NCBI GenBank assembly: GCA_019918135.1
Contig: WBZZ01007008.1
Span: 5,001 to 69,000 of the forward strand
From: Paulinella micropora
Lineage: Eukaryota; Cercozoa; Imbricatea; Euglyphida; Paulinellidae
DNA length: 64,000 nucleotides
Reading direction: 5' to 3'
The stretch's first letter is position 1, and each line of letters starts with the position of its first letter. Below are positions 41,524 through 52,210 of the stretch, one piece after another. The position numbers were made by a program, and so were the translations under genes. Below the pieces are notes generated by a model. The model was not told the origin of the DNA, searched no databases, and saw nothing but the letters and a program-made list of their open reading frames with translations.

Positions 41524-42029
41524 TTATTCAAGCACCCGCATTGAATAAATCCTTTGCATTGTCCGCAATGTTCGCAATACTTCAATCTATTTATTAAGCA
41601 TGCTTTGTGATAATACTTGTCCCTATTGGATACTTTTCCACGACCTTTTTTGGCATTGCCCTGTTGCTATTACAATAACAACAAAATTTAATGTTCGGAT
41701 TGTCAAGGGTGCGGATAAGCAACGATAGGTCTTCGTTCATTTTATCGTTCTTAAACCGCTTGATACATTCAGAGCCTAGCACCATTTCGCTTCCGTTTTT
41801 TACATTTTTTACGATGTAATTCTTTGTAATCTCGTGTGAGCAACAACAATATTGTTCTTCCCCTTTTTCTATACTTTCCATAGTTTCCAGTCGTTCGTGT
41901 TCCACTTTCCATCGGGTGATAGAAACGAAACTGCATTAACTAGATTTAAAAAAAACTTCCATTCACGTAATCCAAATGGAGTTGTAAGTCTTCATGTATC
42001 CAATACGATCGGTTGTGAGAGGTGTCCAT
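41524..42029 (-). CDS. zinc-ribbon-like cysteine-rich protein, frameshifted
   Basis: About 168 residues from the ATG at 42029 (behind TTATATAAACC). The central open part has CCCSHEITKNYIV and GSECIKRF, then CCYC. A shift near 41600 adds CEHCGQCKGFIQCGC before a stop at 41524. Another shift lies near 41900. Similar cysteine patterns occur in unnamed proteins of large DNA viruses. Function unknown. Confidence 0.58.
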
Positions 42030-42123
42030 GGTTTATATAATAGTGTATATATTTTTATATATAAAATAAATTATATATTGTTTAGCATACTATTACGAAA
42101 AGCCCTTAATTCAAGCAATTCGG

Positions 42124-42285
42124 CTATTTCTCCTTCCGCAATAATTTTATTCTCTCTTGGTTCTTGTAATAGTATGCCTTCGCATTTTCCCTATTCTTAT
42201 CAGGGTGAGCCTTCAAAAATGCTTTCGCCCTTTCCCTTCTCCGTTGAACGATTTCTTCCTTGGTGAATTGAGGTGTCCTCGGCAT
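42124..42285 (-). CDS. small basic protein (53 aa)
   Basis: An intact frame, MPRTPQFTKEEIVQRRRE at the start and AKAYYYKNQERIKLLRKEK near the end. It resembles 20715-20891 of element 1 in size, composition and terminal position. Starts behind TATATAAGAGACATA on its strand. Confidence 0.58.
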   Translation of the reverse strand: MPRTPQFTKEEIVQRRRERAKAFLKAHPDKNRENAKAYYYKNQERIKLLRKEK

Positions 42286-42289
42286 TATG

Positions 42290-42822
42290 TCTCTTATATA
42301 TATAATTATATTATTTTAATTATTTTAAATAGAAAATCCGCACACCCGCGCTAGAAACGCGAAATCGCCGTTTGGCGACTCGGACACTTGAGAGTGGTAT
42401 TGAGCAGGCTAAGTGAGACAATTCGTCTTAGTATTAATAGTGTCCAAGTCTGTCCAGGCCAACCCCCCGCGGGCGGAAATTATATAAAGTGTATAGTATA
42501 GAGTACCCCCCTCTCGGAAAATTTACTCCATGTTAATTAAACCCTGGACAGGTTGGACAATATAAAAAATTTGTAATACGAAGAAGAATAATATAATAAA
42601 TATTGAAATTTAACGCTAAAAATGTGGCCAACCTTGTAAAGGTCAAGTAGGACACGGCCAACCATGGGGTTGGACACCAATAGGAGAAGGTATTATCACT
42701 CGCCCTGCTCTTATATTCATCCTCTCGCTTGCTGTAATACCCCCTGTTTGTGTGCTATAATAAAAAACGTAAGGGTCAATATTACATTTAAGGATAAGGG
42801 TCAATATTACTATAAAGCAATA
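42290..42822. other. non-coding region with TTGGACA/GGCCAACC repeats
   Basis: About 530 bp without a convincing gene. TGTCCA, TTGGAC and GGCCAACC motifs recur in both orientations (about 42445-42465, 42542-42556, 42626-42640, 42656-42676), and the same TTGTCCAACCGC stands inside the terminal palindrome. It could be an origin-proximal or regulatory region; no direct proof. Confidence 0.45.
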
Positions 42823-43277
42823 ATGCCAACCGCATCTGAACAACACGCGAATCAACAAGAGTATATCTCGCAAAAATATGGAGATAGTTTTGCATTCTTA
42901 AGGATGCAAAAATACCAAAGGGAATATTATGAGAAGAATAAAGAAAAATAGCACAAAGAAGGAAGCAACAACGTCAAGAAAATAAGGATAAGATAAAGGA
43001 ATACAATAAAGCCTATTACGAAAAGAAAAAGAATGAGAATAAAGCACATTATGATAGCAAAGAGCATGTATTATTGGATATATACCAGAAGGCTAGTCTT
43101 GACAGACGAAAACAATACAAAGCAAAATATAGAAAGATATACAACGAGCAACTAAACAACCTCAAACTTGAATACGAGAAAAAATATGGAGAAAAAGCAG
43201 ACAAGAATATAGATAGATGGACTAGTTATTTTAACGAAAACAGAAAGCCCATCAACGTAATTATGCCAGCAAAATAA
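42823..43277 (+). CDS. YYxKNKEK-repeat protein, frameshifted
   Basis: About 150 residues with a 1-bp shift near 42950. The middle (YQREYYEKNKEK, EYNKAYYEKKKN) matches the repeat tails of the GIY-YIG proteins, but no nuclease motif is present. It is the outermost right gene and may bind DNA. Confidence 0.55.
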
Positions 43278-43341
43278 TATCGTTATGACTGAGCCGATGC
43301 CACCAATTTTGGTCAAAAGGAAATTCCCGCGAATATCACCA

Positions 43342-43418
43342 TGCGACAAAATTTCACTGTTTTGTCGCAGTGCCGCAGTGTCGCAACCTCTGCGACAAAA
43401 TTTCACTTTTTTGTCGCA
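43342..43418. repeat. two tandem identical-stem hairpins
   Basis: TGCGACAAAA/TTTTGTCGCA occurs twice (43342-43369 and 43391-43418) with 8-bp loops TTTCACTG and TTTCACTT. GTGTCGC and GTGCCGC copies lie between. It stands about 110 bp inside the right terminal palindrome. A third hairpin (CACTCAC/GTGAGTG) lies near 43480. Confidence 0.85.
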
Positions 43419-43505
43419 GTGTCGCAAAAAATATTTTTCTTTTGTATGTTCATGTGTATCTCCCCTCCTACCCCCCGCCACTCACTTCGTGAGTGTCCGC
43501 CCCCC

Positions 43506-43929
43506 CTTCCCCCCATTTTTGTGGTGTGATCATTTATGTATTCGCGACTTGTCCAACCGCAAAGTATTAAACAAGCCTTAAAAACATAAAAAACCAACAT
43601 TTGACATATAGAAAACATACATAGAAAACAAAAAAGTGTCAAATGTTTAACATAAATTTATCTAACTGAGCACATTAAGAGAGATTTTGACGAAAAGACA
43701 CATAAACCATATACACGCAGTTTATATATATTTTTATGAAATAAAATATGGTTTATGTGTCTTTTCGTCAAAATCTCTCTTAATGTGCTCAGTTAGATAA
43801 ATTTATGTTAAACATTTGACACTTTTTTGTTTTCTATGTATGTTTTCTATATGTCAAATGTTGGTTTTTTATGTTTTTAAGGCTTGTTTAATACTTTGCG
43901 GTTGGACAAGTCGCGAATACATAAATGAT

Positions 43930-43930
<1 letters not shown>
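43506..43930 (-). repeat. Element 2 right TIR, itself a palindrome
   Basis: Inverted copy of 22119-22544. The palindrome spans 43528-43930 with an asymmetric centre near 43712-43746 that differs from the left by a few bases, including a 1-bp gap in the mini-hairpin. Confidence 0.95.

Positions 43931-43970
<40 letters not shown>
43931..43970. repeat. (TA)n microsatellite flanking element 2
   Basis: ATACATATATAT... directly follows the right TIR; a matching TA repeat precedes the left TIR at about 22050-22118. No unique target duplication can be called inside such repeats. Confidence 0.8.
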
Positions 43971-43980
<10 letters not shown>

Positions 43981-45536
43981 TAAGACCGGAGGTCTACTAC
44001 GTGACCCTTACGAGCTCAAGGAAAGTAAAAAATGGAATTTAATAATGAACACAACTGGTTCAACACTGGCAAGACTCACCTCCACTTCTAGAGTAGAAAG
44101 GAAGTCAGGTTTGAACCCCAACAACAAGCCAAAGGGGAAAACCTCTAAAAACGGATGTCCCTTTGACACTGGTAAACTGACACGATGCGTTACGTCCGTA
44201 ACCTGCACAAATGCCAAAACATACCACAAACAACAACCCATAAGTGCAATTTCCCTTATTTAGCCATAAATTCCCAGTCACGGGAAAAAAAAGCCAAATT
44301 TCACGGAATTTCCGTGACCTTTTTCCTTAACTTCAAACGGTTACTACATGTGCTGTAGAAGCATTGGGTCAACGCTATTAATGTGGGAGGTTATTCAATA
44401 TGGATGCTACACAATAGTGTAATCTGCATCCTAAAAACCTTCTCCACGTCGGTAAACGGTTATGTGAATTATATAGGTTTTAAGGTCCTATGGGATCCAA
44501 GCTTTCCTAGCTTTCCTCCCATATTCCTTATCCTAAAACAACATTAAAACCGGATGTATTAATCAGAACCGGAAATGTAATACTAGAATTCATCTTAAAA
44601 TATATTTAAGAACAAGGAATTACTTCCACGAGTAAATTCCCGTAAACACCAGTAGCGTAAAAACGATGTAGTATACCGTGGGCGTTACATAGCACCCCTT
44701 CCCCCTCCTTTGAGATCGCTCTGATCTCAACTTCTGGAGTAATACCAACGGAGACTACAACTCGTATAATCTCGTCAGTACCGGCTTTTTGGGGAATCCC
44801 AGCCGACTGTCCACCACCCCAAGTGCTTCCCCAGCTCGACCCTTGATCAAATGTCACCAAGAGCCATCCAACAGCTTATTGGCTTGTGCTTCATGTGGGC
44901 TAAGTACCAAGACTTAATGTTGCCCGAATATCGTGAATTTGACACTCGAACAGTCCACGTCTTCAACCCTACGCGCGCGATTTTCCCGAAGTCACAGTCC
45001 CATAGTCTGGCCGACCACCAACCAGACCCTGTTCAACCCGTCAAATGTGAATGGTGCCTTGGCCCGAAGTCCGAATCGACCGAACCTCAAAGTCCAACCT
45101 TAAAACGACGATGGCCTTCTCGCCGAGTTCCCTCCGCGTACTGTGTCTGTAAAGCTTGAACGTTGAGTAGGACTCTCAGTATCCTATTTCCCACACACTA
45201 TGGTCAATGTGCGCCCAACATTGCCCCGACCCGAATTCCGTTTTTTCTACCAAATCCGCATCCCGGATGCTCCCCCTCACTTCAGGCTTGGGTGCTTCTT
45301 CCCCCGCACCGTTTCAGTTGCGTGTGCACCCCCGATTAGCCTCAAGTCAACCCCGCTCTGGTCGAGCATGTCCCAAACCTTCTGCGGGATGTGCCCGTCG
45401 TAACTCGAAGGGGCCCCGAGCAATCCAACACTCCCCTCGGCCACGCCGATATGGTCCATGCCTCATGATCCTTGTCACCCTTCCGTGTGGCTGGATCTAT
45501 TTTGGCATCCCATACTTCCCTATTCGCAGCATCCCA
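43971..45536. other. no supported gene; possible retroelement 3' region
   Basis: Mixed-composition DNA with only short open frames, none with recognisable motifs. On the minus strand it lies downstream of the Gypsy integrase and could contain its 3' untranslated region or LTR, but no repeat partner for an LTR is visible in this window. Confidence 0.4.
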
Positions 45537-47677
45537 CTATACCGGGACATACTCGCGGTACATCCGGTCCTCCTCCGTATCCTTACCCCAAGACCGGTAA
45601 AACTGTAGCATAGGCGGAAGGTTCCTAAGCGCACTCTCAGACGATCGAGTCTTCCTCGAGTCCTTAGCCAGTCCCACCACCTTCATCACAAAGAGAACAT
45701 CCTTGTCTCCTTTTGTAACGAATCTAGATGGGGGCCTGACCAGATAGAACTGATCCAAAACCCACGTCATCCCCAGTGTCTTATTGCCCTCCTTCCACAA
45801 CTTGTGCTTGACATCCACCTGCGAGGGTTCAACCGGCCCCTCCGGCTCCGCCTGCACCTCCGTCTTCCTACGCTTACTCGGCCTAGTCCCCGGTTCCGAG
45901 TAGATCAGATCATTTTCCGCCGCCCTCTTCGCCGCCTCCGTGGGTGGCTTGCGACTCGCATCTGACCCCTTTTCTCCGGCTTCGGGCCCTTTGGAGCCTA
46001 TTCGGCCGACGCCCTCTTCAGAGGCCCGTGCCTTCTTCCCCTCCTGGCCCTTCCGGTCCCCGGGTTTCCCACCATCGGGTTCCTTATCAGTTCCCAATTT
46101 AGGAGGGTCCTGAACTCTCCCTTTTCCCTGACGAGCACTTCCTGGAGCGTCTCGTTCTCCATTAGGAACGGATCGTACTTGATGAGGCGCCGAACATTAA
46201 TAATCTTGTTCTCGCCCCTGCCTCTAATCCGATAGTTAAACGGCCCCGTCTGTTGCACCACCTGATAAGGCTCCTTCCAGTGCACAAACATCTTAGATGA
46301 TATGCCCTTCGAAACCTGTGGGTAGTATAACATGACGATGTCCCCTGGCTTATACGTCACCATAGACAAGTCCTGTTCTAAGGGTTCTTTGCTCAGCTGG
46401 CGGGTCTGTTCCGCCAGCCTCGCTTGCCTTACCGCTTGCATGGCCTCCATGGAGACACGCATACGAACCCCCCAGAGCTCATCCTCGTCCATCATAAGCC
46501 TAGGTCCATCCTGATGCACCAAGTGTTGGGGCATCACCGGCTCCTGCCCGTACACCACCTGATACGGGGACCTACATTCCGCCCCCGCTCCAAGAGCCTT
46601 CGACGGCATCGCGTTCATAGCGAAAACAAAGCTCGGGACCACCTCTCTCCACAAGAGCTGAGTCTTCTTGCAGTAGGTCCTCAGAGCCGACTTGAGCGGT
46701 CTATGCACCCGCACAATCTTGCCATTAGCCCTTGGATTGTATGGTGTAACGTACTGCCAGTGAACCCCGTAAAACTTTGCGAGCCTTTCCATCAGCTCGT
46801 TGTCAAAGGCTGGCCCCTTATCTGAGCAGATCGTGACCCCTTCCACACATAGGATTCGATCGATCAGCTCCCTGGCCGTCGTCTCTGCCGTTGTGTCAGG
46901 CACCGGTATCGCCCAAACGTAATTGCTCGCCCTATCAATGACCGTCATCAAAAACTTATCCTTCGCCGGCCCCACCGGGCAACGGCCCACGTGGTCCACA
47001 TGCAAGAACTCAAAGAGCCTTTCCAGCAATTTAAATTTCCCCACCGGGATTTTCCCTTCCACTGGGTGTTTTTTGTTCAACAGACAGGTCGTGCAGCCCT
47101 TGACCCTCTCCTTGATGAACTTATCCATTCCTTCCCACCAGAACCTCCTTTTGATAATCTACTGCGTCCTCTGCACCCCCGGATGATTAACCAACGGGAC
47201 CACATGCGACGCTATGTAGATCATCTGTCTCAGTTTGGCCGGGACCCATAAGACCCACTTCTCCGGGTTCTTGGCCGTCTCTGCCGTCTTACCCATATAC
47301 CAAAGGAGGCCATCCCGCCATGCCAGAGTTTTCAGCTGTGACCTGATCTTCTCCGTCAGCAACAGCTCGTCCCCTGCCAAAAAGTACTGGATCAAGTCCT
47401 TGTACTGTCCATCGACCCTCTGACACTGTCTCCATGCCTCCATCGACGCGATACGCACTGTACCGTCCTCTACCTGGATTCCCACTCGAGGCCTGGAATC
47501 CGGCTCCCACCCCTCCGCAGCCCCCACTGGCTCTAACGAGGTCACCTCCGGTTCTGGAGCCGTTTCCACGCCCGGGTCTTCAACGTAGGTTCGGACGGCC
47601 GGTGCCGCGTGCGCTTGGCAACAGTAGCACTCATGCTCCGCCTTATCCTCATCCAGAATAGGCCTTATCGGCCTCAT
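45537..47677 (-). CDS. Gypsy integrase region, mutated
   Basis: Three overlapping open blocks. An incomplete HHCC zinc region ends in GCTTCLLNKKH. The DDE core has HVDHVG and CSDKGPAF with both Asp. The third acidic position, normally Glu in NGxxERxHR, reads NGKIVRVHR, so the catalytic Glu is replaced by Val. The C-terminal part (45537-46097) is a charged linker followed by a small domain (WVLDQFYLVRPP). Confidence 0.75.
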
Positions 47678-48605
47678 ATTTCTTCAGGCGTTGCACGGCC
47701 TCCTCCGCAAAGTGCTCCCTACAGCACTCTGCTTGGCCAACCTCCCGTTCCAACTGAGACATCATGACCCTCCTGTATTCCCCCTTTTTTGCCTCCATCA
47801 CCCGAGGCTCCTTTCGGCTAGACCCCGGGTGAGCCTTATTTGCATAGAAGATCATGTTCGCCGGCAAGATATCCTTTTGATCCTTCCTCAACGCCAAGTC
47901 CTCGAACTCGTCCATCTGCTGCATCGCAGCCTGACATGCGGATGGAGTTGAGTAATTGACCCTCGACAATGAGTCTGCGACAATACTCTTCTTGCCTGGA
48001 ATACATTTGACGGTGAAGTCATAACACGACAGCAAGGCCTGCCACCTGGCCAGCCTGCCCGTGCAATCGTTCGTCATCAACCACATAAGGTTCTGGTGGT
48101 CCGTCCTTACCACGATATCCCGTGACCCCCATAAGTATTCCCTAAGCCTTATAAATGACCAAACCACCGTTAAGGCCTCCCTCTGCCTCGTACAGTAGTT
48201 CTGTTCTGCCTTATTGAGCTTCCGGCTCAAGTACATGATCGGCCGTAAGACCCCTCTATCATCGTATTGCTGTAGGACCGCTCCGACCGCGTACTTAGAC
48301 GCATCGGTGTCCAGCACATACTGTTTATCCACATCCGGCATCATCAAGATGCAATCCTTGTTAAACTTGGGATCACGAGTCAACATCTCCTTAATGAACT
48401 CGAACGTCTCCTCCTGTTTAGACGTCCACTCCCATAAATCGCCTTTCAAGTACAGCTCCCTCAACGGCTTAACCGTATCTGACCAAGTCGGAAAGAACTG
48501 ACTGTAATATTGCGCAAGCGCAATGAAGGAGAACAACTCCGACCGCGTCTGAGGCCGCTTAATGCCTTCCACAGCATCCCTCTTCTTAGCCGCAATCGCT
48601 ACCGT
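47649..48605 (-). CDS. Gypsy RT thumb and RNase H fragment
   Basis: 307 open residues. It starts in the RT connection/thumb (ELFSFIALAQYYSQFFPTWS). RNase H follows with LDTDASKYAVGAVLQ, the Glu in REALTVVW and RTDHQNLMWL, ending GKKSIVADSLSRV. The upstream RT palm is absent; the boundary near 48637 joins directly to gag-like sequence. Confidence 0.82.
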   Translation of the reverse strand, partial: TVAIAAKKRDAVEGIKRPQTRSELFSFIALAQYYSQFFPTWSDTVKPLRELYLKGDLWEWTSKQEETFEFIKEMLTRDPKFNKDCILMMPDVDKQYVLDTDASKYAVGAVLQQYDDRGVLRPIMYLSRKLNKAEQNYCTRQREALTVVWSFIRLREYLWGSRDIVVRTDHQNLMWLMTNDCTGRLARWQALLSCYDFTVKCIPGKKSIVADSLSRVNYSTPSACQAAMQQMDEFEDLALRKDQKDILPANMIFYANKAHPGSSRKEPRVMEAKKGEYRRVMMSQLEREVGQAECCREHFAEEAVQRLKKYEADKAYSG

Positions 48606-48625
48606 CCCGTTCGAGATATCATATC

Positions 48626-50140
48626 CTAGGTATGTATCATCTCTTTCTTGGAGTTTGAGCGTTGTACAGATGACCCAGAGGGAGAAAAGAACTTCAGGGA
48701 AGAGGTAAGAGAACTGTTTTCGTCATCATCCCCATCAGATATCACTTCTCCCTCACCTCTCTCTTTCTTTTCCTTAGTAGTTCCCTCTACTGCAACCTCA
48801 ACGTTCTCACCCGTTTCTGGATTTGGGTCAGAACGTTGTACAATTGGAGTAGAGAGAATATGGCTTGTAGAAGAAGATGATGCAACCTGTGAGGAATGAG
48901 TGGAAGTAGGCCTGTGTGACGGCACGTTTGAGGACGATACAAGTGAAGTGGAATGGATAGAAGGATCAACTTGCTCTACCCTAGTCCAATGTCGTAAGAT
49001 CCATTCCATCGGGGCCAAGTTAAACATCAGGGCACCTCTAAATGGGATACTCCCCCTATTTAATTGTGCTCTGATCATGATAACGGCCAATAGTTCCCCC
49101 CTAAGCTTGTCTGCTCGGTGCCATTAATATGGTGTGTGCAAAAGTCGCATCCATTGCCTCTCCATCCTTATCACACACTCACTACCCGATTTCTGTGCCC
49201 GGACGGCCCCAACTTTCCATGAGCACCGGACACCATTCCTATTGAAACCCTCACACTGCTTTCTGGCCGAAACCTGGAGTGTGCTTTTTCTAAGGGTTTG
49301 TGCCCATAAGTTAAGGAGGGGAACTTTTTCCTCCCGCAAGTGGTTTGCGGTAGAGGCACGGGTTTTCATCAGAACCTTTCTGTAAACCCCTTCGACACGG
49401 CGAAGCCCCCATCCATCCTCCATAAGGTAGATTACCCCTAGGGGGTTGGGGTCGCCCGCCATGTCAAGGGAGGTAATAAAAGGGTTATCTTTCAGGAGGG
49501 GAATAGATCGTGATTGAGAGGTAGAAGAGTGAGCATGCGTGTTGAGTGTGTTGCTCTCTTTCTTCTCATCTCTCGATTCTGATGCGTGGGGTGGCGGTAC
49601 TTGTGGAGCAAAAGCGGAAGGAGGTGGGGTGTTGTCAGATAGGGGGTTTGACTCTTCTTCGTCCGTTTCTTCTCTTTCCATCATGTTTATGCTTAACATA
49701 CGGTTGATATATCCTACCTCCCCTACTCCCTCTTCCCCTTCTTCTTCGTCAAGAGCAGCAGACTCTTCGTCTGAACCAGGAGTTTCAGATTCCTCTCCTT
49801 CTTCAGAATTGCTGGAAGAAGAGGAATCGGAGCCCCCTGCGTTCAAACTAATCGTCTTTGCTTTTGCCGTACTCTTCTCGATGAAGTCAGATGCCTTTAG
49901 CTTTCTTTTCTCCTTCCCTCCCGCTTCTTTCTGTCGCCTCATCTTTCTTCTCCCTTTTCTGCCTTCCTTAGTCTTACCTTTCAGACTCAGCTCTCCTACC
50001 CCCTTAGCTAAATTGACTATCCTAGCTGCCTTTCTCCTTATGGGGCAATTTACGGGGACATGTCCATCTCGGGGGCATTCAGGAAGGTTACAAGGGACGA
50101 TACATATCTGGATCTGATGATCCCCACGACAGGTAAACCA
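48626..50140 (-). pseudogene. gag C-terminal half, inverted copy of 52211-53275
   Basis: It reads CNLPECPRDGHVPVNC (a zinc-knuckle-like Cys/His set), a Lys/Arg tract, a long acidic Ser/Glu tract and a C-terminal QCEGFNRNGVRCSW motif. 49078-50140 is inverted and almost identical to 52211-53275. The N-terminal gag domain is not attached on this side. Confidence 0.7.
49078..50140 (-). repeat. inverted repeat A, left arm (1.06 kb)
   Basis: Reverse complement of 52211-53275 with a few differences, including a TATA/TA length change near the outer end. The arms enclose the 2.07-kb segment 50141-52210. Confidence 0.9.
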
Positions 50141-52210
50141 TGCCCCTCCAATCTGTGACATCTGCTCCCGTTCCTGTTCCTTTCCAAATTTGGCATAACA
50201 GGCCAGGTTTCCATTTGGTGGGTACCTTGCTGCCGCGCCAACAGAGACTGAAGTAGGCTGTTAGTGCCAACTTGGCTTCTTGTGGTAGGAGCTTGAAGAC
50301 ATCGGGTGGGATGCCATCTTCACCTGGAGAGGGTCCCTTTTTTTCCTGGATAGCCCATTCCATTTCTTCGAGGGAGAAGGGTCGTCGGGCATCCTTGAGA
50401 GCCTGTTCCCTTGTCATGGGTGGCGGAAGGCACGCATAACTTGTGATGAAGAAGCCCAAACTGTCTCCTGGGATAACCGACACAAAGGGACCGATGGGGA
50501 TGATCCTTCCCTTCCCATCACGGGTAGGGTTGTCTCGCTGTTGGTGCCATTCTTCTAGACGCGCGTGACGTTTCACCCTGCATTGGGCGGCCCATTTTGC
50601 CAGGCGGTCAACCACCTCATTTAGCCTTTCTTGCCAAATGAAGCTGTCCTCCTGGTGAGCCCGTACCCAGTGGATGGAGATGGGTGCGATGTCTTTGTGA
50701 AACCGGGCCAGAGCGTCCCATAGCCCAGGTGAGGGACGGTTTTTGAAAGTCTCATGATACTCTCCATCAAGGACCGCCTCAGAGAGGGATTTATAGTCCG
50801 TGAAGATGTGGACTCGTCTGGGTCTCAAGTTTGTCTGGCGGATGTACTGCAGCCCTCCTGCAGCTACGGCTAGGATTTCCTGTGCTCCACTCGTCGCCGG
50901 GTTATCGGCGGCGCCGTAGATGGCAATGCATTGTCCTTGGTGGAAGAGGAGGGCTCCGAAGCCTGCGACATGCCCAAGCTCAGGAAATGATGATCCATCG
51001 GTAACCAGGATAGCATCATATGGGTGCAGGGAATCCGGGGAGAGTTGATCCGGGGAGTCTAGTCAAGGGGCTAGTCGTTCAATGGGGAACAGTTGTTTGA
51101 TGTCGTTTGGTAGTGTGTGAAGGCGGAGTGCAAACACCGTTGTTCTAAGTTTGAGGCAGAATCCCCACTGGTCCTCCTCGTTACGGGGTATGTTGAGGAG
51201 AAATAGGTCAGGCGCATGAATTTCGAGGTAATCGAGGAGCTCGGGTAGGATGTTTGCTAAGGGGGCAATGAATTCCGGTTGGGCGTCGATACCTTGAGTT
51301 CGCAATCGAATTTCCTCATCTTGGTTTCTATCTGGGAAGATTTCATCACGCTGTCGGAATCGGGTCAGGTATGCTCGCAGCGCAGGTGCTTCTTGGTCCT
51401 CCCGAGCTTTGATGAGGCGTCGTACTTCCTCCTGCAGTGCCTGGGCTTCACTAGCTTGAATGTCCGCTACTGATTCTCGTAAGGTGGGGTTAAGTGCGGT
51501 CCGTGGGGTTGCTCCCCCCATCTACCTCAGCGACTACTGAACAGAAAGGCTCTGCTGATGTTCCTATTCTAACTGCAGAATCTAGATTTAATCCTATCTT
51601 TGGATCTTTATCAACAGACAGATATTATCAGCAGGTTGAGGAAAGAAGAAAGATGAAACACAATCGATTCATTTTTACACTCTTAATTCACTCCTGTAAC
51701 AAGGACAAGGAAGCGATGTCAGTCATCAGGACGGCTGGTACTGACGGGGTCGAATGTTTCATGGCTTTGAGAAAACGGTATGGCGGACTTGATCTCGTCA
51801 AGTGGAAAGAACGTCAAGACTTTCTTGACTACTCTTATCCCAAGAGGGTTCAAGACGTGAGATCTTGGCTCACTGTCTTCCACAGCAACATAGCAGATCA
51901 GGAGTCAGTTATGAGAGTTCCGTATCCTGAACTTGTGAAAGATCGAGCATCTGTCTGAATTCGACACTTACCGCAATAAGGTCACCAGCCTCCTCCCAGA
52001 GGAACGACCTGGTTGGGAGTCATTTGTGAAGGTGATAGAACAGATAGCTCAGACCAAGGAATCCAAGTCAAAGATGAAGAAGCTTTATGCGTCGGGGGGT
52101 GGTTTCCGCTCCTCGTCATCTAAAGTCTCATCTGGTTCTGGAACAAAGAGCGACCCTATCTCAGTTAACGTTATGGGAAACCAAGCCGGAAAAGTACCCA
52201 TAAGGATGGA
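50141..52210. repeat. 2.07-kb repeated segment, copy 1
   Basis: Directly repeated at 57662-59731 with about 1-2% differences. It contains the 5' part of a LINE on the minus strand and the 5' part of a gag on the plus strand, back to back near 51520. Confidence 0.9.
50144..51521 (-). pseudogene. LINE 5' part: N-terminal domain, RNase H, start of RT
   Basis: A 152-residue helical N-terminal region (51063-51521) is followed, in the same frame after TGA (51063), by an RNase H domain. That domain has LVTDGSS, the Glu of SGAQEIL, HIFTDYKSL and HWVRAHQ...EVVDRLAKW. Then the first RT motifs follow (GEDGIPPDVFKLL). It is cut at 50144 where the inverted gag begins. Complete continuation exists in the copy ending at 57662. 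Confidence 0.75.

Larger units (their letters stand above)
22119..43930. mobile_element. Element 2: Polinton-like virus with palindromic termini, 21.8 kb
   Basis: Bounded by inverted repeats of about 425 bp, each containing a ~404-bp near-perfect palindrome, and flanked on both sides by TA-rich repeats. It encodes a packaging ATPase, major and minor capsid proteins, a phospholipase-like virion protein, primase-helicase, two GIY-YIG proteins and a fibre module. No PolB, rve integrase or tyrosine recombinase is visible. Gene content fits the Polinton-like virus group. Many genes carry 1-bp shifts. Confidence 0.9.
45537..50140 (-). mobile_element. Ty3/Gypsy LTR-retrotransposon remnant
   Basis: On the minus strand: gag C-terminal half (50140-48626), RT thumb plus RNase H (48605-47649), then integrase (47677-45537). 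Protease and the RT palm with its YxDD box are missing, so pol has an internal deletion. At 50140 the gag stops abruptly at the edge of an inverted duplication. No LTRs are identified. Confidence 0.8.

Noticed and set aside
1098-43930. bacteriophage or prophage, because of S74 fibres and DUF5906 helicase
   Set aside because: Capsid, protease, rve integrase, 6-bp target duplication and TIRs are of the eukaryotic Polinton/PLV type, and the flanks hold LINE and Gypsy elements.
1098-43930. whole-genome stop-codon reassignment (TAA or TGA as sense)
   Set aside because: Many intact genes end cleanly at TAA or TGA just before hairpins or new promoters, and in-frame stops are few.
22119-43930. integrase or tyrosine recombinase in element 2
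   Set aside because: No DDE triad, R-H-R-Y pattern or related motif was seen in any frame that looks coding.
43925-44263. frame beginning in the TA repeat at the right edge of element 2
   Set aside because: It starts in microsatellite translation and has no recognisable domain.
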